Positions 28,333 through 38,613 of a stretch of DNA of 64,000 nt are shown here, one piece after another. Positions within the stretch are counted from its first letter, which is position 1. Each line of letters begins with the position of its first letter. The notes below the pieces were generated by a model. The model was not told the origin of the DNA and searched no databases. It saw only the letters and a program-made list of their open reading frames with translations. The stretch is from an uncultured Clostridia bacterium. GTDB lineage: Bacteria > Bacillota > Clostridia > TANB77 > CAG-508. Both the position numbers and the translations under genes were made by a program. Where the stretch lies: assembly GCA_947632035.1 (NCBI GenBank), contig CANRNR010000004.1, forward strand, positions 38,516 through 102,515. The letters run 5' to 3'.

Positions 28333-29190
28333 ATGAAATCAATTTGCGTAAAAACTAACAATATAGAAATATTAGATTATCTACTAAACAGAATTTCAAA
28401 TGAAGATTTTGAAAATCTTGCTTATACAAAAAAGCAATTTAAAATATATAATAATATTATTATTCACTATCAAGGAAAAGAAAATTCAAAATTTATTCAG
28501 TTTCTATCTAATATAATAGAAGAAGCTATAATTATATTTTATCAAGAAAAAATAATGAAACAGCTTATAAACTATAACTATTTTTATTTTGATGAATATG
28601 AGAAAAATAAAATTTTAGAAAATTGTATGGGGCTTTTAGACACAGAAGAATATATTGAAAAAATAGAGGAAGAGCAATATATAAAAGAAGAAATAAGAAA
28701 ATATTTAGAAGAAAACAAGAGTATAATATTAGATGGATTTGTTTATTTTAGACTAAAAGAATATTTTAAAGTTTTAGATTATATAGTAGATAGCGCAGTC
28801 AATCAATTCGTAATAGAAAGAGAATACACAGAATTTATTGACCTGCTTAAAATATATGTAAATTCAAAATTACCTTCACAAAAAACAATACACTTGATAT
28901 ATGTTAATGGAGAATCTATTTTGTTAGATGAGCAAAAAAATATAGTATCTGTTTCAGAAAACATTTATAATGCTCAGTATTTATCAGATATAACTTTTTC
29001 ATCAAATGACTTTGCATTAAATACTTTGTTAAATTTACTTCCAAACAAAATAGAAATCCATTTAATTAGCGAAGAAGATGAGTTTATAAATACAATAAAG
29101 TTAATTTTTGAAGATAGAGTTTCAATTTGTACTGATTGCAATATATGCAAAACTTATAAACTGCTTAATAGTGCGAAATTTATACATTAA
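28333..29190 (+). CDS. ytxC: Sporulation protein YtxC family
   Basis: This 285-residue protein fits the YtxC family, known from sporulation studies in Bacillus but of unknown biochemical role. The recognisable central part is helical (YKQ-like KIMKQLINYNYFYF, then EEEQYIKEEIRKYLEEN, FVYFRLKEYFKVLDYIVDSAVNQF). The C-terminal domain ends with a cysteine cluster, CTDCNICKTY. It has its own AAAGGAG ribosome binding site. The gene converges with the GH57 gene across a palindromic element. Confidence 0.82.
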   Translation: MKSICVKTNNIEILDYLLNRISNEDFENLAYTKKQFKIYNNIIIHYQGKENSKFIQFLSNIIEEAIIIFYQEKIMKQLINYNYFYFDEYEKNKILENCMGLLDTEEYIEKIEEEQYIKEEIRKYLEENKSIILDGFVYFRLKEYFKVLDYIVDSAVNQFVIEREYTEFIDLLKIYVNSKLPSQKTIHLIYVNGESILLDEQKNIVSVSENIYNAQYLSDITFSSNDFALNTLLNLLPNKIEIHLISEEDEFINTIKLIFEDRVSICTDCNICKTYKLLNSAKFIH

Positions 29191-29220
29191 AATTTAATAA
29201 TAAAAATAATTAATATAATA

Positions 29221-29381
29221 AAAGAACAATATAGTTTTTATTTGCACCTTGTTGTCGCAACCTTTTATCTAAAAAATTGTATAAATACAATTTTTTAAAT
29301 ATATGTTGGTTGCTTCAAGCGCACTTCACTTCGTTCCGTTTGAACGCTACGCGGTGCTACATAAAAACTATATTGTTCTTT
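29221..29381. repeat. Palindromic intergenic element, copy 2
   Basis: A perfect 20-base terminal inverted repeat joins 29221-29240 with 29362-29381; its inner part is CAATATAGTTTTTA. The core shares GCACCTTG, TGTCGCAACC, GGTTGCTTCAA, CGCACTTC and GCGGTGCTA with copy 1, and contains an internal hairpin pairing AAAAATTGTA with TACAATTTTT. It separates the converging ytxC and GH57 genes and could terminate both. Confidence 0.85.
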
Positions 29382-29396
29382 AAAATATAAATAAAA

Positions 29397-30995
29397 TTAA
29401 AAATAAATTTTATAATCAATTTCAGGGAAGATGCAGTCTTTTTCCTCAATATTTTCTAAGAAAGAAATAAATGTATCATCTATGGTATTTTTAATTAAAG
29501 CATCATATAACTTGTTAAATCTACCAACATGATCTTTTATTCTTTTTTTAGCGTAATCAACCATAGTGCCATTTGTAATAATAAATAGCCAGTCACTACT
29601 TTGAGCAAGTAATAACTCTCTTGCACATTGATTTAAAGCTCTTATTTTAATACTATCATTTTCATTTGCAAACTTTTGAGCAAGCTCTACCATTTTATCA
29701 CCGATATTATGCAAATACTTGTGAGCATAATCATTAGTATGGTTAAGCCAAACCTCGCTATAACCATTTGCACCCCAACTAGAACGGCAAGGGGTAGAAA
29801 TTTGCATATTAGGGTATTTATCAATATATTCACTAGGTGTAATTAACTTGAAATTACATTTATCATAATAAATCTTTTTAAATAAAACATATAGCCAGTC
29901 TGGACCTTCATACCACCAATGCCCATAAAGCTCAGCATCATAAGGACATAAAATGATAGGAGGGTTTTCAGTAATTGGAGCTAAATTATTTATTTGATTA
30001 ACTCTACTATCGAAAAAATGTCCAGCTTGCATATTTATAGAATCTTGTGCCCATTGTAAATTATAGTAATCCTTTTCACAATCCTTACCTGTAATTCTAT
30101 AATATTTAATACCAGTATGAACTCTTGCACCATTAGAAGCGATATATGGCTTTATGTAATCATAAGGTGCATCATAACCAATATCTCTATAAAACTCTCT
30201 ATAATTAAAATCACCAGGATAACCATTTATAGAGCTCCACACCTGTCTAGAAGACTCAATATCTCTACCAAAAGCAATAACACCATTTGGAGAAACAATA
30301 GGAGCAAAAGTGCCATAAATAGGGGTAGGGTCTGCATACAAAATGCCATGAGATTCAGTAATAATATAATCAATGCCAAACTCTTTTAAATATTTATCAG
30401 ACTCAGGAATATAGCCACACTCAGGAAGCCAAATTCCACGAGGTTTTTTTCCAAAATATTTTTCATAAGTTTGTACACCAATTGCAATTTGAGCTCTTAT
30501 AGTTTTTTCATTTACATATAAAATAGGAAAATAACCATGAGTAGCACCACATGTGATTATCTCAAGTACACCAATATCTTGAAAATGTTTGAAACCTTCA
30601 ATTAAGTTACAATGATACATTTCTTTAAATACTTTTAAATCATTAGAATATTTATTTAAATAATATTTAGCAAGTTCATTTTCTTTTACATTGTCCTTAG
30701 TTCTAACTATTTCTTTTTTTGCAAGCTCAATATGAGTATTAAGATATTTAATGTAACGCTTTTGCAAAAGTTTATTATCAAGCATATTTAAAAGAGGGGG
30801 AGTAAGTGACATTGTAATTCTAAAGTCAACTTTTTCCTCCTCTAATTTTTTAAAATTAGTAAGTAGAGGAATATAGGTTTCTGAAATAGCTTCATATAAC
30901 CATTGTTCCTCTAAATAATCTTCACTTTCAGGATGATGAATAAATGGTAAATGTGCATGTAATACAAAACTAACATATCCTTTAGGGTTTGACAT
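29397..30995 (-). CDS. GH57 family 1,4-alpha-glucan branching enzyme-like protein (DUF1957)
   Basis: The 532-residue protein belongs to glycoside hydrolase family 57 and resembles DUF1957-type glycogen branching enzymes. The N-terminal HAHLPF motif, the nucleophile region WLPECGY (Glu192) and the acid region PYDAELYGHWW (Asp353) are all intact. It probably introduces alpha-1,6 branches into a storage glucan. The neighbours on the minus and plus strands, a DUF4912 protein and a GT4 glycosyltransferase, are typical partners. The ribosome binding site is AAAAGGAGAA. Confidence 0.92.
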   Translation of the reverse strand: MSNPKGYVSFVLHAHLPFIHHPESEDYLEEQWLYEAISETYIPLLTNFKKLEEEKVDFRITMSLTPPLLNMLDNKLLQKRYIKYLNTHIELAKKEIVRTKDNVKENELAKYYLNKYSNDLKVFKEMYHCNLIEGFKHFQDIGVLEIITCGATHGYFPILYVNEKTIRAQIAIGVQTYEKYFGKKPRGIWLPECGYIPESDKYLKEFGIDYIITESHGILYADPTPIYGTFAPIVSPNGVIAFGRDIESSRQVWSSINGYPGDFNYREFYRDIGYDAPYDYIKPYIASNGARVHTGIKYYRITGKDCEKDYYNLQWAQDSINMQAGHFFDSRVNQINNLAPITENPPIILCPYDAELYGHWWYEGPDWLYVLFKKIYYDKCNFKLITPSEYIDKYPNMQISTPCRSSWGANGYSEVWLNHTNDYAHKYLHNIGDKMVELAQKFANENDSIKIRALNQCARELLLAQSSDWLFIITNGTMVDYAKKRIKDHVGRFNKLYDALIKNTIDDTFISFLENIEEKDCIFPEIDYKIYF

Positions 30996-31087
30996 GATTT
31001 TTCTCCTTTTGTCTTTTGAAAACTTAAGTCCATCTTAACATTTTTGTGTAAAAGGGACAAATAATAAAATTGGATTTTATAAAAAGT

Positions 31088-32203
31088 TTATTTGAAATTT
31101 GAACTGAATTGAGAAGAAGAAAGCTTCACACCTAATTCATCTCCATTTAATTCATTTTTATAAATTTCTTTATATAAATCATAGATATTATAGATTTTTC
31201 CGATATTACGCATAAATACAAAAGATGAAATATTCTTTTCAGTAATTTTAGAAGTTTTTACGTTTTTAAAGAAAACAGTTTTTCCTAATCTTTCAAATAA
31301 AATATGATCATTAGGAGTTTCTATTTCATTAGAAGAACTAATATAGATATTATTTTCTACATTTTCTTTAAAATATTTATTTTTTCTCATTAATACTACT
31401 TCGTATTGGCAATCGCTATCTGGAATATGTAGATACCAACTATTAGCATAATCATTTATATTTACTTCAAATTGATAATTCATAGTTTTATTTATAACTA
31501 ATAAGTAAGGAATAGTTTCCTCAAAGAAATGTTCACCATATTGTTTTAAAAGTCTTTTTCTATCTTTAGTTGAAACATCCCAATATACAAATAAAATAGT
31601 AGGAGTTTGAGCCAATATTTTTACAATAGTTTGTTCATAGCTTGCTGGTAAATCATAATATTCACCAATGGTATTTGAAATTACACTTTTCTTATTTGTT
31701 TTTGAAACTTTTTGACTAACCTTTTTGGTACTAGTCTTTTTGGTGGTAGTCTTTTTGGTGGTAGTCTTTTTGGTGGTAGCCTTTTGAGTAGTAGCTTTTT
31801 TTGTAGAATTTTTTTTCTCAGCAGTAGCCTTCTTTGTGGTAGCTTTTTTCTTTACAGTAGCTTCCTTCGTAGAAGCTTTCTTTGGAGTGGCTTTTTTTGT
31901 AGTAGTTTTCTTTAAAACATTCTTTTCATCAGTCACTTTTTTAGTAGCAGTCGTCTTTGCAGAAGCTTTTTCAGAAACAGCATCTTTCACCATATTTTTC
32001 TTTACAGAAGTTTTTTTAGTAGCAGTTTTCTTACTTGGAACTTTTTTATTAGTAACCTCTTTTGAAGTAGGTTTTTTAGTAGATTTTGATGCTACTTTTT
32101 TTGTAGCTTTAGTTGCAGGCTTGCTAACTGGCTTTTTTTCTACTTTTTTTGTAGTTTTTGTTTCTATATTTTCAATTACTTTTTCTTTTGCTTTTCTTGG
32201 CAT
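31088..32203 (-). CDS. DUF4912 protein with histone-H1-like Lys-rich N-terminal region
   Basis: Start is the ATG at 32203 behind a GGAGG; an in-frame GTG at 32215 overlaps that site. About 165 N-terminal residues of the 371 are repeats of Lys, Thr and Ala (KKTTTKKT-type units), like eukaryotic H1 tails. The rest is a DUF4912 domain (YDLPASYEQT, ILFVYWDVS, SWYLHIPDSDCQYEV). DUF4912 genes commonly neighbour GH57/DUF1957 and glycogen genes, and this one lies just upstream of the GH57 gene on the same strand. The basic tail may bind nucleic acid or polyanions; this is inference. Confidence 0.85.
   Translation of the reverse strand: MPRKAKEKVIENIETKTTKKVEKKPVSKPATKATKKVASKSTKKPTSKEVTNKKVPSKKTATKKTSVKKNMVKDAVSEKASAKTTATKKVTDEKNVLKKTTTKKATPKKASTKEATVKKKATTKKATAEKKNSTKKATTQKATTKKTTTKKTTTKKTSTKKVSQKVSKTNKKSVISNTIGEYYDLPASYEQTIVKILAQTPTILFVYWDVSTKDRKRLLKQYGEHFFEETIPYLLVINKTMNYQFEVNINDYANSWYLHIPDSDCQYEVVLMRKNKYFKENVENNIYISSSNEIETPNDHILFERLGKTVFFKNVKTSKITEKNISSFVFMRNIGKIYNIYDLYKEIYKNELNGDELGVKLSSSQFSSNFK
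31728..31795 (-). repeat. 15-base tandem repeats in the Lys-rich region
   Basis: Several nearly identical 15-base units (plus-strand form TTTTTGGTGGTAGTC) encode KTTTK segments of the DUF4912 protein. Confidence 0.75.
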
Positions 32204-32431
32204 TTTTTCCTCCACTTTTGTATATAAAAATCTTACTTATAATACTATATCAAAAAGAAAATAAATTCAATACTAAAACCTAAAAAAAGAAAAAAATATT
32301 TATATAATGATTTAAAAAAAATATTAATATTTTTTATCAAAATATGTTTACTTTTGTAATTTTTTTGTATACAATAATTTAAACAAGATAGAGAGAAAAT
32401 CAAAAGAAAAAATGAAAGGAGTTATTTGCAA

Positions 32432-33724
32432 ATGAAGATATTAATGCTAACATGGGAATATCCACCAAGAATTGTTGGAGGAATTGCAAGAGTAGTACAT
32501 GACTTATCAAAAAGACTTATAAAAGATGGACATGAAGTAACAGTAGTAACATATAAAGATGGTGACTTACCAGAATATGAAAATGATAAAGGTGTAGAAG
32601 TTTATCGTGTAGAAAATTATATGATACATCCTAATAACTTTATAGATTGGGTATTACAATTAAATTTTAATATGGCTGCTAAAGCTGCACAAATAATGCA
32701 TGAAAAAGGAAAATTTGATGTAATACATGCACACGATTGGTTAGTTGCATCAGCAGCTAAAAATTTAAAACAAGCCTTTGAAATTCCACTTGTAGCTACA
32801 ATACATGCAACAGAAGCTGGCAGAAATTCAGGAATACATGATGAAACACAAAGGTACATAAATGACACAGAATGGCTTTTAACTTATGAAGCAACTGAAG
32901 TAATTGTTAATAGCAATTTTATGAAAGGACACGTACAAGGTTTATTTGGACTTCCTTTTGATAAAATAAATGTAGTTTCTAATGGAATAAATTTAACCAA
33001 TTTTAATGGAGTTGAAAGAGATTATGATTTTAGAAGACAATATGCTATGGACAACGAAAAAATGATTCTATATGTAGGAAGGCTTGTATATGAAAAAGGA
33101 ATTCAACACTTAATTTCAGCAATGCCAAAAATTCTAAATGGATATAATGATGCAAAATTAGTCATAGCTGGAAAGGGCGGAATGTTAGATGATTTAAGAG
33201 CACAAGCAAATGCAATGGGAATTGGTCATAAAGTTTGCTTTGCAGGTTACTTAAATTCAAAACAAGTTCAAAAGATTTATAAATGTGCAGATATAGCAGT
33301 ATTCCCAAGCACATATGAACCATTTGGAATTGTTGCATTAGAAGCTATGCTTGCTGGTGTTCCAACAGTTGTGTCAGATGTAGGTGGACTAAACGAAATA
33401 GTAGAACATGGTGTTGATGGAATGAAAAGTTATGCAGGAAATCCAAATTCAATAGCAGATTCTGTATTAAGCTTATTATTTGACAAACAATTAGCAACAA
33501 ATGTATCTAAAAAAGCAAAGCAAAAAGTAAAAGAAGAATTTAATTGGACTAAAATAGCACAAGATACACATTATATATATGAAAAAGCAATTTGCAAGAC
33601 AGTAGCAGAAAAACAAAAAGAACAAATAGAACAAGAAAATGCTCAAAAAGCTGAAAAAGCTAAAAATACTGAAACAGAAATTACAAATCTACTTAGCTTC
33701 AAGAAAAAACATGCATATGCTTAG
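32432..33724 (+). CDS. GT4 family glycosyltransferase (glycogen synthase-like)
   Basis: The 430-residue protein starts MKILMLTWEYPPRIVGGIAR at the ATG at 32432, about 10 bases after GAAAGGAG. It is a GT-B fold transferase of family 4, with the GG loop near the N-terminus, a central GRLVYEKG segment, and the nucleotide-sugar motif EPFGIVALEAM. The C-terminal 35 residues are a Gln/Glu/Lys-rich tail. Its divergent position next to the DUF4912 and GH57 genes suggests a role in making the alpha-glucan. Its sugar donor is not certain. Confidence 0.88.
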   Translation: MKILMLTWEYPPRIVGGIARVVHDLSKRLIKDGHEVTVVTYKDGDLPEYENDKGVEVYRVENYMIHPNNFIDWVLQLNFNMAAKAAQIMHEKGKFDVIHAHDWLVASAAKNLKQAFEIPLVATIHATEAGRNSGIHDETQRYINDTEWLLTYEATEVIVNSNFMKGHVQGLFGLPFDKINVVSNGINLTNFNGVERDYDFRRQYAMDNEKMILYVGRLVYEKGIQHLISAMPKILNGYNDAKLVIAGKGGMLDDLRAQANAMGIGHKVCFAGYLNSKQVQKIYKCADIAVFPSTYEPFGIVALEAMLAGVPTVVSDVGGLNEIVEHGVDGMKSYAGNPNSIADSVLSLLFDKQLATNVSKKAKQKVKEEFNWTKIAQDTHYIYEKAICKTVAEKQKEQIEQENAQKAEKAKNTETEITNLLSFKKKHAYA

Positions 33725-33826
33725 AAATAAATATTTAGTTTTTCAAAAATATTTATGACAAAATTATTGCATAAATAATAAAAAGCAAGAAGTATATAGC
33801 TATATAAAAAGTAAGGAGGAAAGTAA

Positions 33827-34159
33827 ATGCAAGTATATGATACAGCTAATCGTTTAGCACAAGAGATAAGAGAATCAGAAGAGTACAAAGCATATAAAAA
33901 ACTAAAAGATGAAATACAAACGAATCCTGAAAAAAAGCAAAAAGTAGAAGAATTTGAAAAATTAAGATATGAAGTACAACTAATGGAATATACTGGAGAA
34001 GCAAAAGATGAAGAAAAAAATAAAAAACTTGAAGAAATGTATGCTACATTAGTACAAAATAAAGATATTAAAGAATACTTTGATTTAGAAGTAAAGTTTA
34101 ATATTATGATAGCAGATGTAAATAAAATAATAGCTGAAGCAATAAAAGATGTTTTATAA
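33827..34159 (+). CDS. YlbF/YmcA family regulator
   Basis: The 110-residue, all-helical protein fits the Com_YlbF family, whose members (YlbF, YmcA) work with YaaT in Bacillus to promote RNase Y-dependent mRNA maturation and phosphorelay activity. Conserved features include IRESEEYKAYK and the NPEKKQKVEEFEKLR region. The ribosome binding site is AAGGAGG. I cannot say which paralogue it is. Confidence 0.87.
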   Translation: MQVYDTANRLAQEIRESEEYKAYKKLKDEIQTNPEKKQKVEEFEKLRYEVQLMEYTGEAKDEEKNKKLEEMYATLVQNKDIKEYFDLEVKFNIMIADVNKIIAEAIKDVL

Positions 34160-34227
34160 AACATGTCTATTAATAAAAAATGAACTTTAAATTGTTATAA
34201 AAAATAATAATTATGATAAAACAATAA

Positions 34228-34276
34228 AAAATCCGTATAAAAACTTTAAGCAAATTTTTAAACGGATTTTTTTGTT
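34228..34276 (+). terminator. Terminator after the ylbF-family gene
   Basis: AAATCCGT pairs with ACGGATTT around a long loop, followed by a T run. Confidence 0.75.
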
Positions 34277-34372
34277 ATATATGGAATAAAATAATTTATA
34301 TAAATGTTAATGAAATAATTAAAATTTATAAAGATAAATTGTATTTACTAAAAAGAAAGGAATAATTTTTTT

Positions 34373-35305
34373 ATGGAAGTTTTAGTAGATGGACATTGTG
34401 ATACGATAGAAGTAGCATTTGATAAACAAAAGAATATAGATAATAAAATATTGAATTTTAATTTACAAGATGCAGAAAAACCAATAATACAAATGATGGC
34501 AACTTTTATAAGTCCTGAATATAAAAACTCATTTAAAAGAGCAAAAGATATTATAAATTATTTTTATAACCAATATGAAAAATTTTCTAAAGAAATAATA
34601 TTAGTAAAAACAAAAGAGAATATTGAAAAAGTAATTTTAGAGAATAAAGTAGGAATAGTACTTACTATTGAAAATGGTAGAGCTATTGAAAATGATTTAA
34701 GAAATGTAGATTATTTATATGATAAAGGTATAAGAATAATGTCAATTAATTGGAATGAAGATAACTTGCTAGGGTGTGGGGCATTAACTAAAAATGATAC
34801 AGGACTAACAGAATTTGGAAAACAATATATAAATAAGCTAAATGAAAAAAATATAATAGTAGATATATCTCATAGTTCACAAAAAACATTCTGGGATGCA
34901 GTTAAAGTTTCTGAAAAACCAGTAGTAGCTACACACTCATGCTGTATGTCACTATGTAATCATCCTAGAAATTTAAATGATGAACAAATAAAACAAATAG
35001 CAAAAATGAATGGAGTAATTGGAATTTGCTATTCTTCTACTTTTTTGTCGGAAAATGAAAAGGCAGACTCGAAAAAAATTGCACAGCATATTGCATACAT
35101 TGCAAATTTAGTGGGAATAGATTATGTTGGCTTAGGAAGCGACTTTGACGGATTAGAAGAAAAACACCTACCAGAAGACATTAAAGGCATTAAAAATATA
35201 GGAAAATTGAAAGAAGAATTAAAAAATATAGGATTTACTCAAAAAGAGATTGAAAAAATCTGGAGCCAAAATTGGTTGAGAGTGCTAAAAGAAAATCTAA
35301 AATAG
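34373..35305 (+). CDS. Membrane dipeptidase family (M19) peptidase
   Basis: This 310-residue zinc peptidase resembles renal dipeptidase and probably cleaves dipeptides, possibly from peptidoglycan turnover. Metal-binding motifs are visible: DGHCDT at residues 6-11, a glutamate in LTIENG, VDISHSS, THSCCMSLCNHPRNL and GLGSDFDG. No signal peptide is visible, so it should be cytoplasmic. It is a single-gene unit, followed by a strong terminator. Confidence 0.92.
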   Translation: MEVLVDGHCDTIEVAFDKQKNIDNKILNFNLQDAEKPIIQMMATFISPEYKNSFKRAKDIINYFYNQYEKFSKEIILVKTKENIEKVILENKVGIVLTIENGRAIENDLRNVDYLYDKGIRIMSINWNEDNLLGCGALTKNDTGLTEFGKQYINKLNEKNIIVDISHSSQKTFWDAVKVSEKPVVATHSCCMSLCNHPRNLNDEQIKQIAKMNGVIGICYSSTFLSENEKADSKKIAQHIAYIANLVGIDYVGLGSDFDGLEEKHLPEDIKGIKNIGKLKEELKNIGFTQKEIEKIWSQNWLRVLKENLK

Positions 35306-35391
35306 AATGAGAAAAAATTAGTATCTAAAATTAATTATTTCAAAAAACAAATTATTGAAGCTTAAAATAATGTTGCAAATTTCAATGAGAA

Positions 35392-35458
35392 ATGGAGCTT
35401 AGACATATATTCTAAAACTCATAGAGTATATATCTAAGCTCCATTTAGTTTTAATTTA
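35392..35458 (+). terminator. Terminator after the dipeptidase gene
   Basis: ATGGAGCTTAGA pairs with TCTAAGCTCCAT with a further inner stem (ATATAT), followed by T residues. The gap to 35653 holds no other gene. Confidence 0.75.
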
Positions 35459-35653
35459 TAATTTTTTACCAATTAAGTTTTGGCTTGAACAAAAAAATTG
35501 CCAAAAAACTGTTGAATTAGGCTAGAATTTTGTGATATTATACTATAAATTATTAGTGAATTACAAATATGTACAAAAAAATACTAAATCATATATTAAA
35601 AGTCATAAATTAGATAGATATTTAAATTAGAAATATAAAAAGGAAATAAAAAA

Positions 35654-37911
35654 GTGATTGCAGAAATTATATTAAATAGTAATGCAAAAGGGTTAAACAA
35701 AGTGTTTGACTACCAAATACCGGAAAACTTGGTTTCCAAAGTAAAAATTGGAAGCCGAGTTTTTGTACCTTTTGGCAATCGCAAAGAATTAGATGAGGGC
35801 TTTGTAGTAAATATAAAAGAAAAATCACAATATGAAGTAAAGACAATTTCAAGTGTAGATGAAACCGAATACGTACACAAAGAAAATATTGAACTTGCAA
35901 AATGGATGGCAAAAAGGTATTTTTGTAATGTTTCAGACTGCATAAAACTAATGCTTCCACCGGGCACAACAACTAAAATTTTGAAAAATCGTGTAAAGGA
36001 AAAGAAAGTTCAATTTATATATTTAAAAAAAGACCAAGAAGAAATAGAAAAAGATATTGAAAATAAAAAAATAAAGTCAGATAAGCAAATAAGAGCATTA
36101 AAGTTTTTATTAGAAAATGATGGAGCTTTATTTTCAGATTTAGAAATTTTTGCAGATGTAAGTAGAGCAGTTATAAATTCACTAGAAAAAAATGAATATG
36201 TGGAAGTAGAAGAAAAGGCAGTAGAGAGAAATCCATTTATAAATAAAAATGTAGAAAAAACTAAAAATTTAAAGCTAACAGATGAGCAAGAAAATGCATT
36301 TAATACAGTATGTGATGCAATAGATGATCATTTATATTCTAAGTTTTTATTATTTGGTGTAACAGGCTCACGGAAAAACTGAGGTATATTTACAACTTAT
36401 TGAAAAAATACTTAAAGAGGGAAAATCTAGCCTAATGTTAGTACCAGAAATTTCACTAACACCACAAACAGTAGATAGATTTATTTCTCGTTTTGGAGAA
36501 GAAGCAATAGCAATTTTACATAGTAAATTATCTGTTGGAGAAAGATACGACCAATGGAATAAAATAAGAAAAGGAACAGCCAAAATTGTAATAGGTGCTC
36601 GTTCTGCGATTTTTGCACCAGTTAGCAATTTAGGACTAATTATTATAGATGAAGAGCACGACCAGTCATATAAATCTGAAACTACACCAAGGTATCATAC
36701 AAGAGATATAGCAAGTTACATAGCTGAAAAGATAAACATCCCTGTTGTACTTCGGTAGTGCAACACCAGATTTAGAAACATATTATAAAACACAAACGGG
36801 AGAAATTGGACTTCTTGAATTACACAAAAGAGCAAACAATGCAAATCTTCCTGAAATACAAATAATAGATTTAAGGCAAGAATTAGAGCAAGGTAACAAA
36901 ACTATGATAAGTGGAGCTTTGCATAGAGCAATAGAAGAAAATTTAAATAACAAAAAGCAAACAATACTATTTTTAAATCATAGAGGTTTTTCAAGTTTTG
37001 TAATGTGCAGAGACTGTGGAAATGCTTTGAAATGTAAAAATTGTAATATAACATTAACATACCATGCATCTACACAAAAACTAAAATGTCATTATTGCGG
37101 ATATGAGATACCACTTGTTAAGGAATGCCCGGAATGTCATAGCAAAAATATTAGGCATTTTGGAGCAGGAACACAAAAGTTAGAAGAACAAATACATATG
37201 TTATTTCCAAATGCAAGTACAATTCGTATGGATGTTGATACAGTAAGTAAGAAAAATTCACATGAAGAAATTTTAAATGAATTTAAAAATAGGCCAATAG
37301 ATATCTTAATAGGAACGCAAATGGTTGTAAAAGGACATCACTTTCCAAATGTTACTTTAGTTGGTGTAATTGCAGCAGATAGTAGTTTGAATATAGATGA
37401 TTTTAGAGCAAATGAAAAGACATTTCAAATTTTAACACAGGTTGCTGGAAGAGCAGGAAGGGAAAAAGACCAAGGAAAAGTAATAGTTCAAACCTACAAC
37501 CCAGACAACTTCAGTATAGAATGTGCTCAAAAGCAAGACTACAATTTATTTTATGATACGGAAATCTTAATGAGAAAACAATTGAAATATCCGCCATTTT
37601 GCGATATAATAGTAATTGGTGTTACATCAGAAAATAAAGTATCAGCATTTAATATAACTAAAAAAATGCATGAATACCTAAAAACAAGAGTATTACAAGA
37701 AAATTTGGGTATCATATTATACCAAGGGATGCCAGCACCAATTGATAAGATAAAAAATCAATATAGATTTCGCATAATTATTAAATGTAAGTTTGGAAAT
37801 GATATAATTGATCTGATGAATAGTATGCTTGAGCAATATAGCTTAACTAAAGAGGGCAAAAATGGCATTACAAGGCTTACGATAGATTTAAATCCAAATA
37901 ATTGGATGTAG
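35654..37911 (+). CDS. priA: Primosomal helicase PriA, split by two +1 shifts at CGG
   Basis: PriA restarts collapsed replication forks. It is encoded here in three overlapping frames. From a GTG at 35654 the first part runs to 36382. Skipping the C of CGG at 36371-36373 continues as LFGVTGS-GKTEVYLQL, which is the Walker A motif. The second part stops at 36758, and skipping the C of CGG at 36753-36755 gives VVLG-SATPDLETY, a conserved helicase motif. The assembled protein has 751 residues, a normal length, with the DEEHD Walker B motif, the zinc-binding cysteines (CRDCG, CKNC, CHYCG, CPEC) and GRAGR all intact. It heads the priA-def-fmt cluster. Two losses at exactly CGG argue against decay. 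Confidence 0.87.
36371..36373 (+). other. CGG +1 frameshift site 1 in priA (Walker A)
   Basis: The zero frame reads TCA CGG AAA AAC TGA. The +1 frame reads TCA GGA AAA ACT GAG, encoding SGKTE of the ATP-binding loop. Confidence 0.88.
36753..36755 (+). other. CGG +1 frameshift site 2 in priA
   Basis: The zero frame reads CTT CGG TAG. The +1 frame reads CTT GGT AGT GCA ACA, encoding the conserved LGSAT. Confidence 0.88.
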
Positions 37912-38001
37912 TTATTTTAAATTGATTGTGCGGTGTATACAAACTATTTTAGCCAAAGATTAAATACTAAAATAATTAATTTTTTGGGGGGAGAATTAAA
38001 A

Positions 38002-38496
38002 ATGGCGATTAGAATTGTAAGAGAAAACGGAGATGAAATCTTGAGAAAAAAATCAAGAGAAGTAGAAGTAATAGATGATAGAATAAGAGAACTTTTAGAT
38101 GATATGGTAGAAACCCTACATAGCTATAATGGAGTTGGACTAGCAGGACCTCAAATAGGAATTTTAAAAAGATTAGTGGTAATTGATTTATATGATGACA
38201 AAGGACCAATAAAATTAGTAAACCCAAAAATAATAAAACAAAAGGGAGAGCAAGAAGTAGAAGAGGGCTGCTTAAGTTTTCCAAATCAATTTGCTAAAAT
38301 TATAAGACCGGCAGAAGTTACCATTGAAGCTTTAGATGAAAATGGCAAAAAAATAAAAATAAAAGGAGAGGGCTTACTTGCACAAGCTATATCACATGAA
38401 ATCGACCATTTAGATGGAATTTTATTTGTAGATAAAATTATTCCTGGAACATTAGAATATGTTTCACCAGACAGTAACAAGGACGAAAGCAAATAA
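38002..38496 (+). CDS. def: Peptide deformylase
   Basis: This metalloenzyme removes the formyl group from new proteins. The ATG at 38002, eight bases after GGGGGGAG, is preferred to an in-frame upstream start and gives 164 residues beginning MAIRIVRENGDEILR. The three family motifs are present: GVGLAGPQIG (about 44-53), EEGCLSFP (about 88-95) and HEIDH (His132-His136). It lies between priA and fmt, a conserved order. Confidence 0.97.
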   Translation: MAIRIVRENGDEILRKKSREVEVIDDRIRELLDDMVETLHSYNGVGLAGPQIGILKRLVVIDLYDDKGPIKLVNPKIIKQKGEQEVEEGCLSFPNQFAKIIRPAEVTIEALDENGKKIKIKGEGLLAQAISHEIDHLDGILFVDKIIPGTLEYVSPDSNKDESK

Positions 38497-38613
38497 TACA
38501 CTAAATGGCGATAACAAATTGAAATATTTAAAATAGATACAAATATAAAGCAAAAAGTAAATAATAAAGATAAAAAATCATAATAATTTCTAGAAAGGAC
38601 AATTAAAACAAAA

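Noticed and set aside
31712..32264. Long plus-strand reading frames rich in Phe, Ser and Val
   Set aside because: They are antisense shadows of the Lys/Thr/Ala repeat region of the DUF4912 gene.
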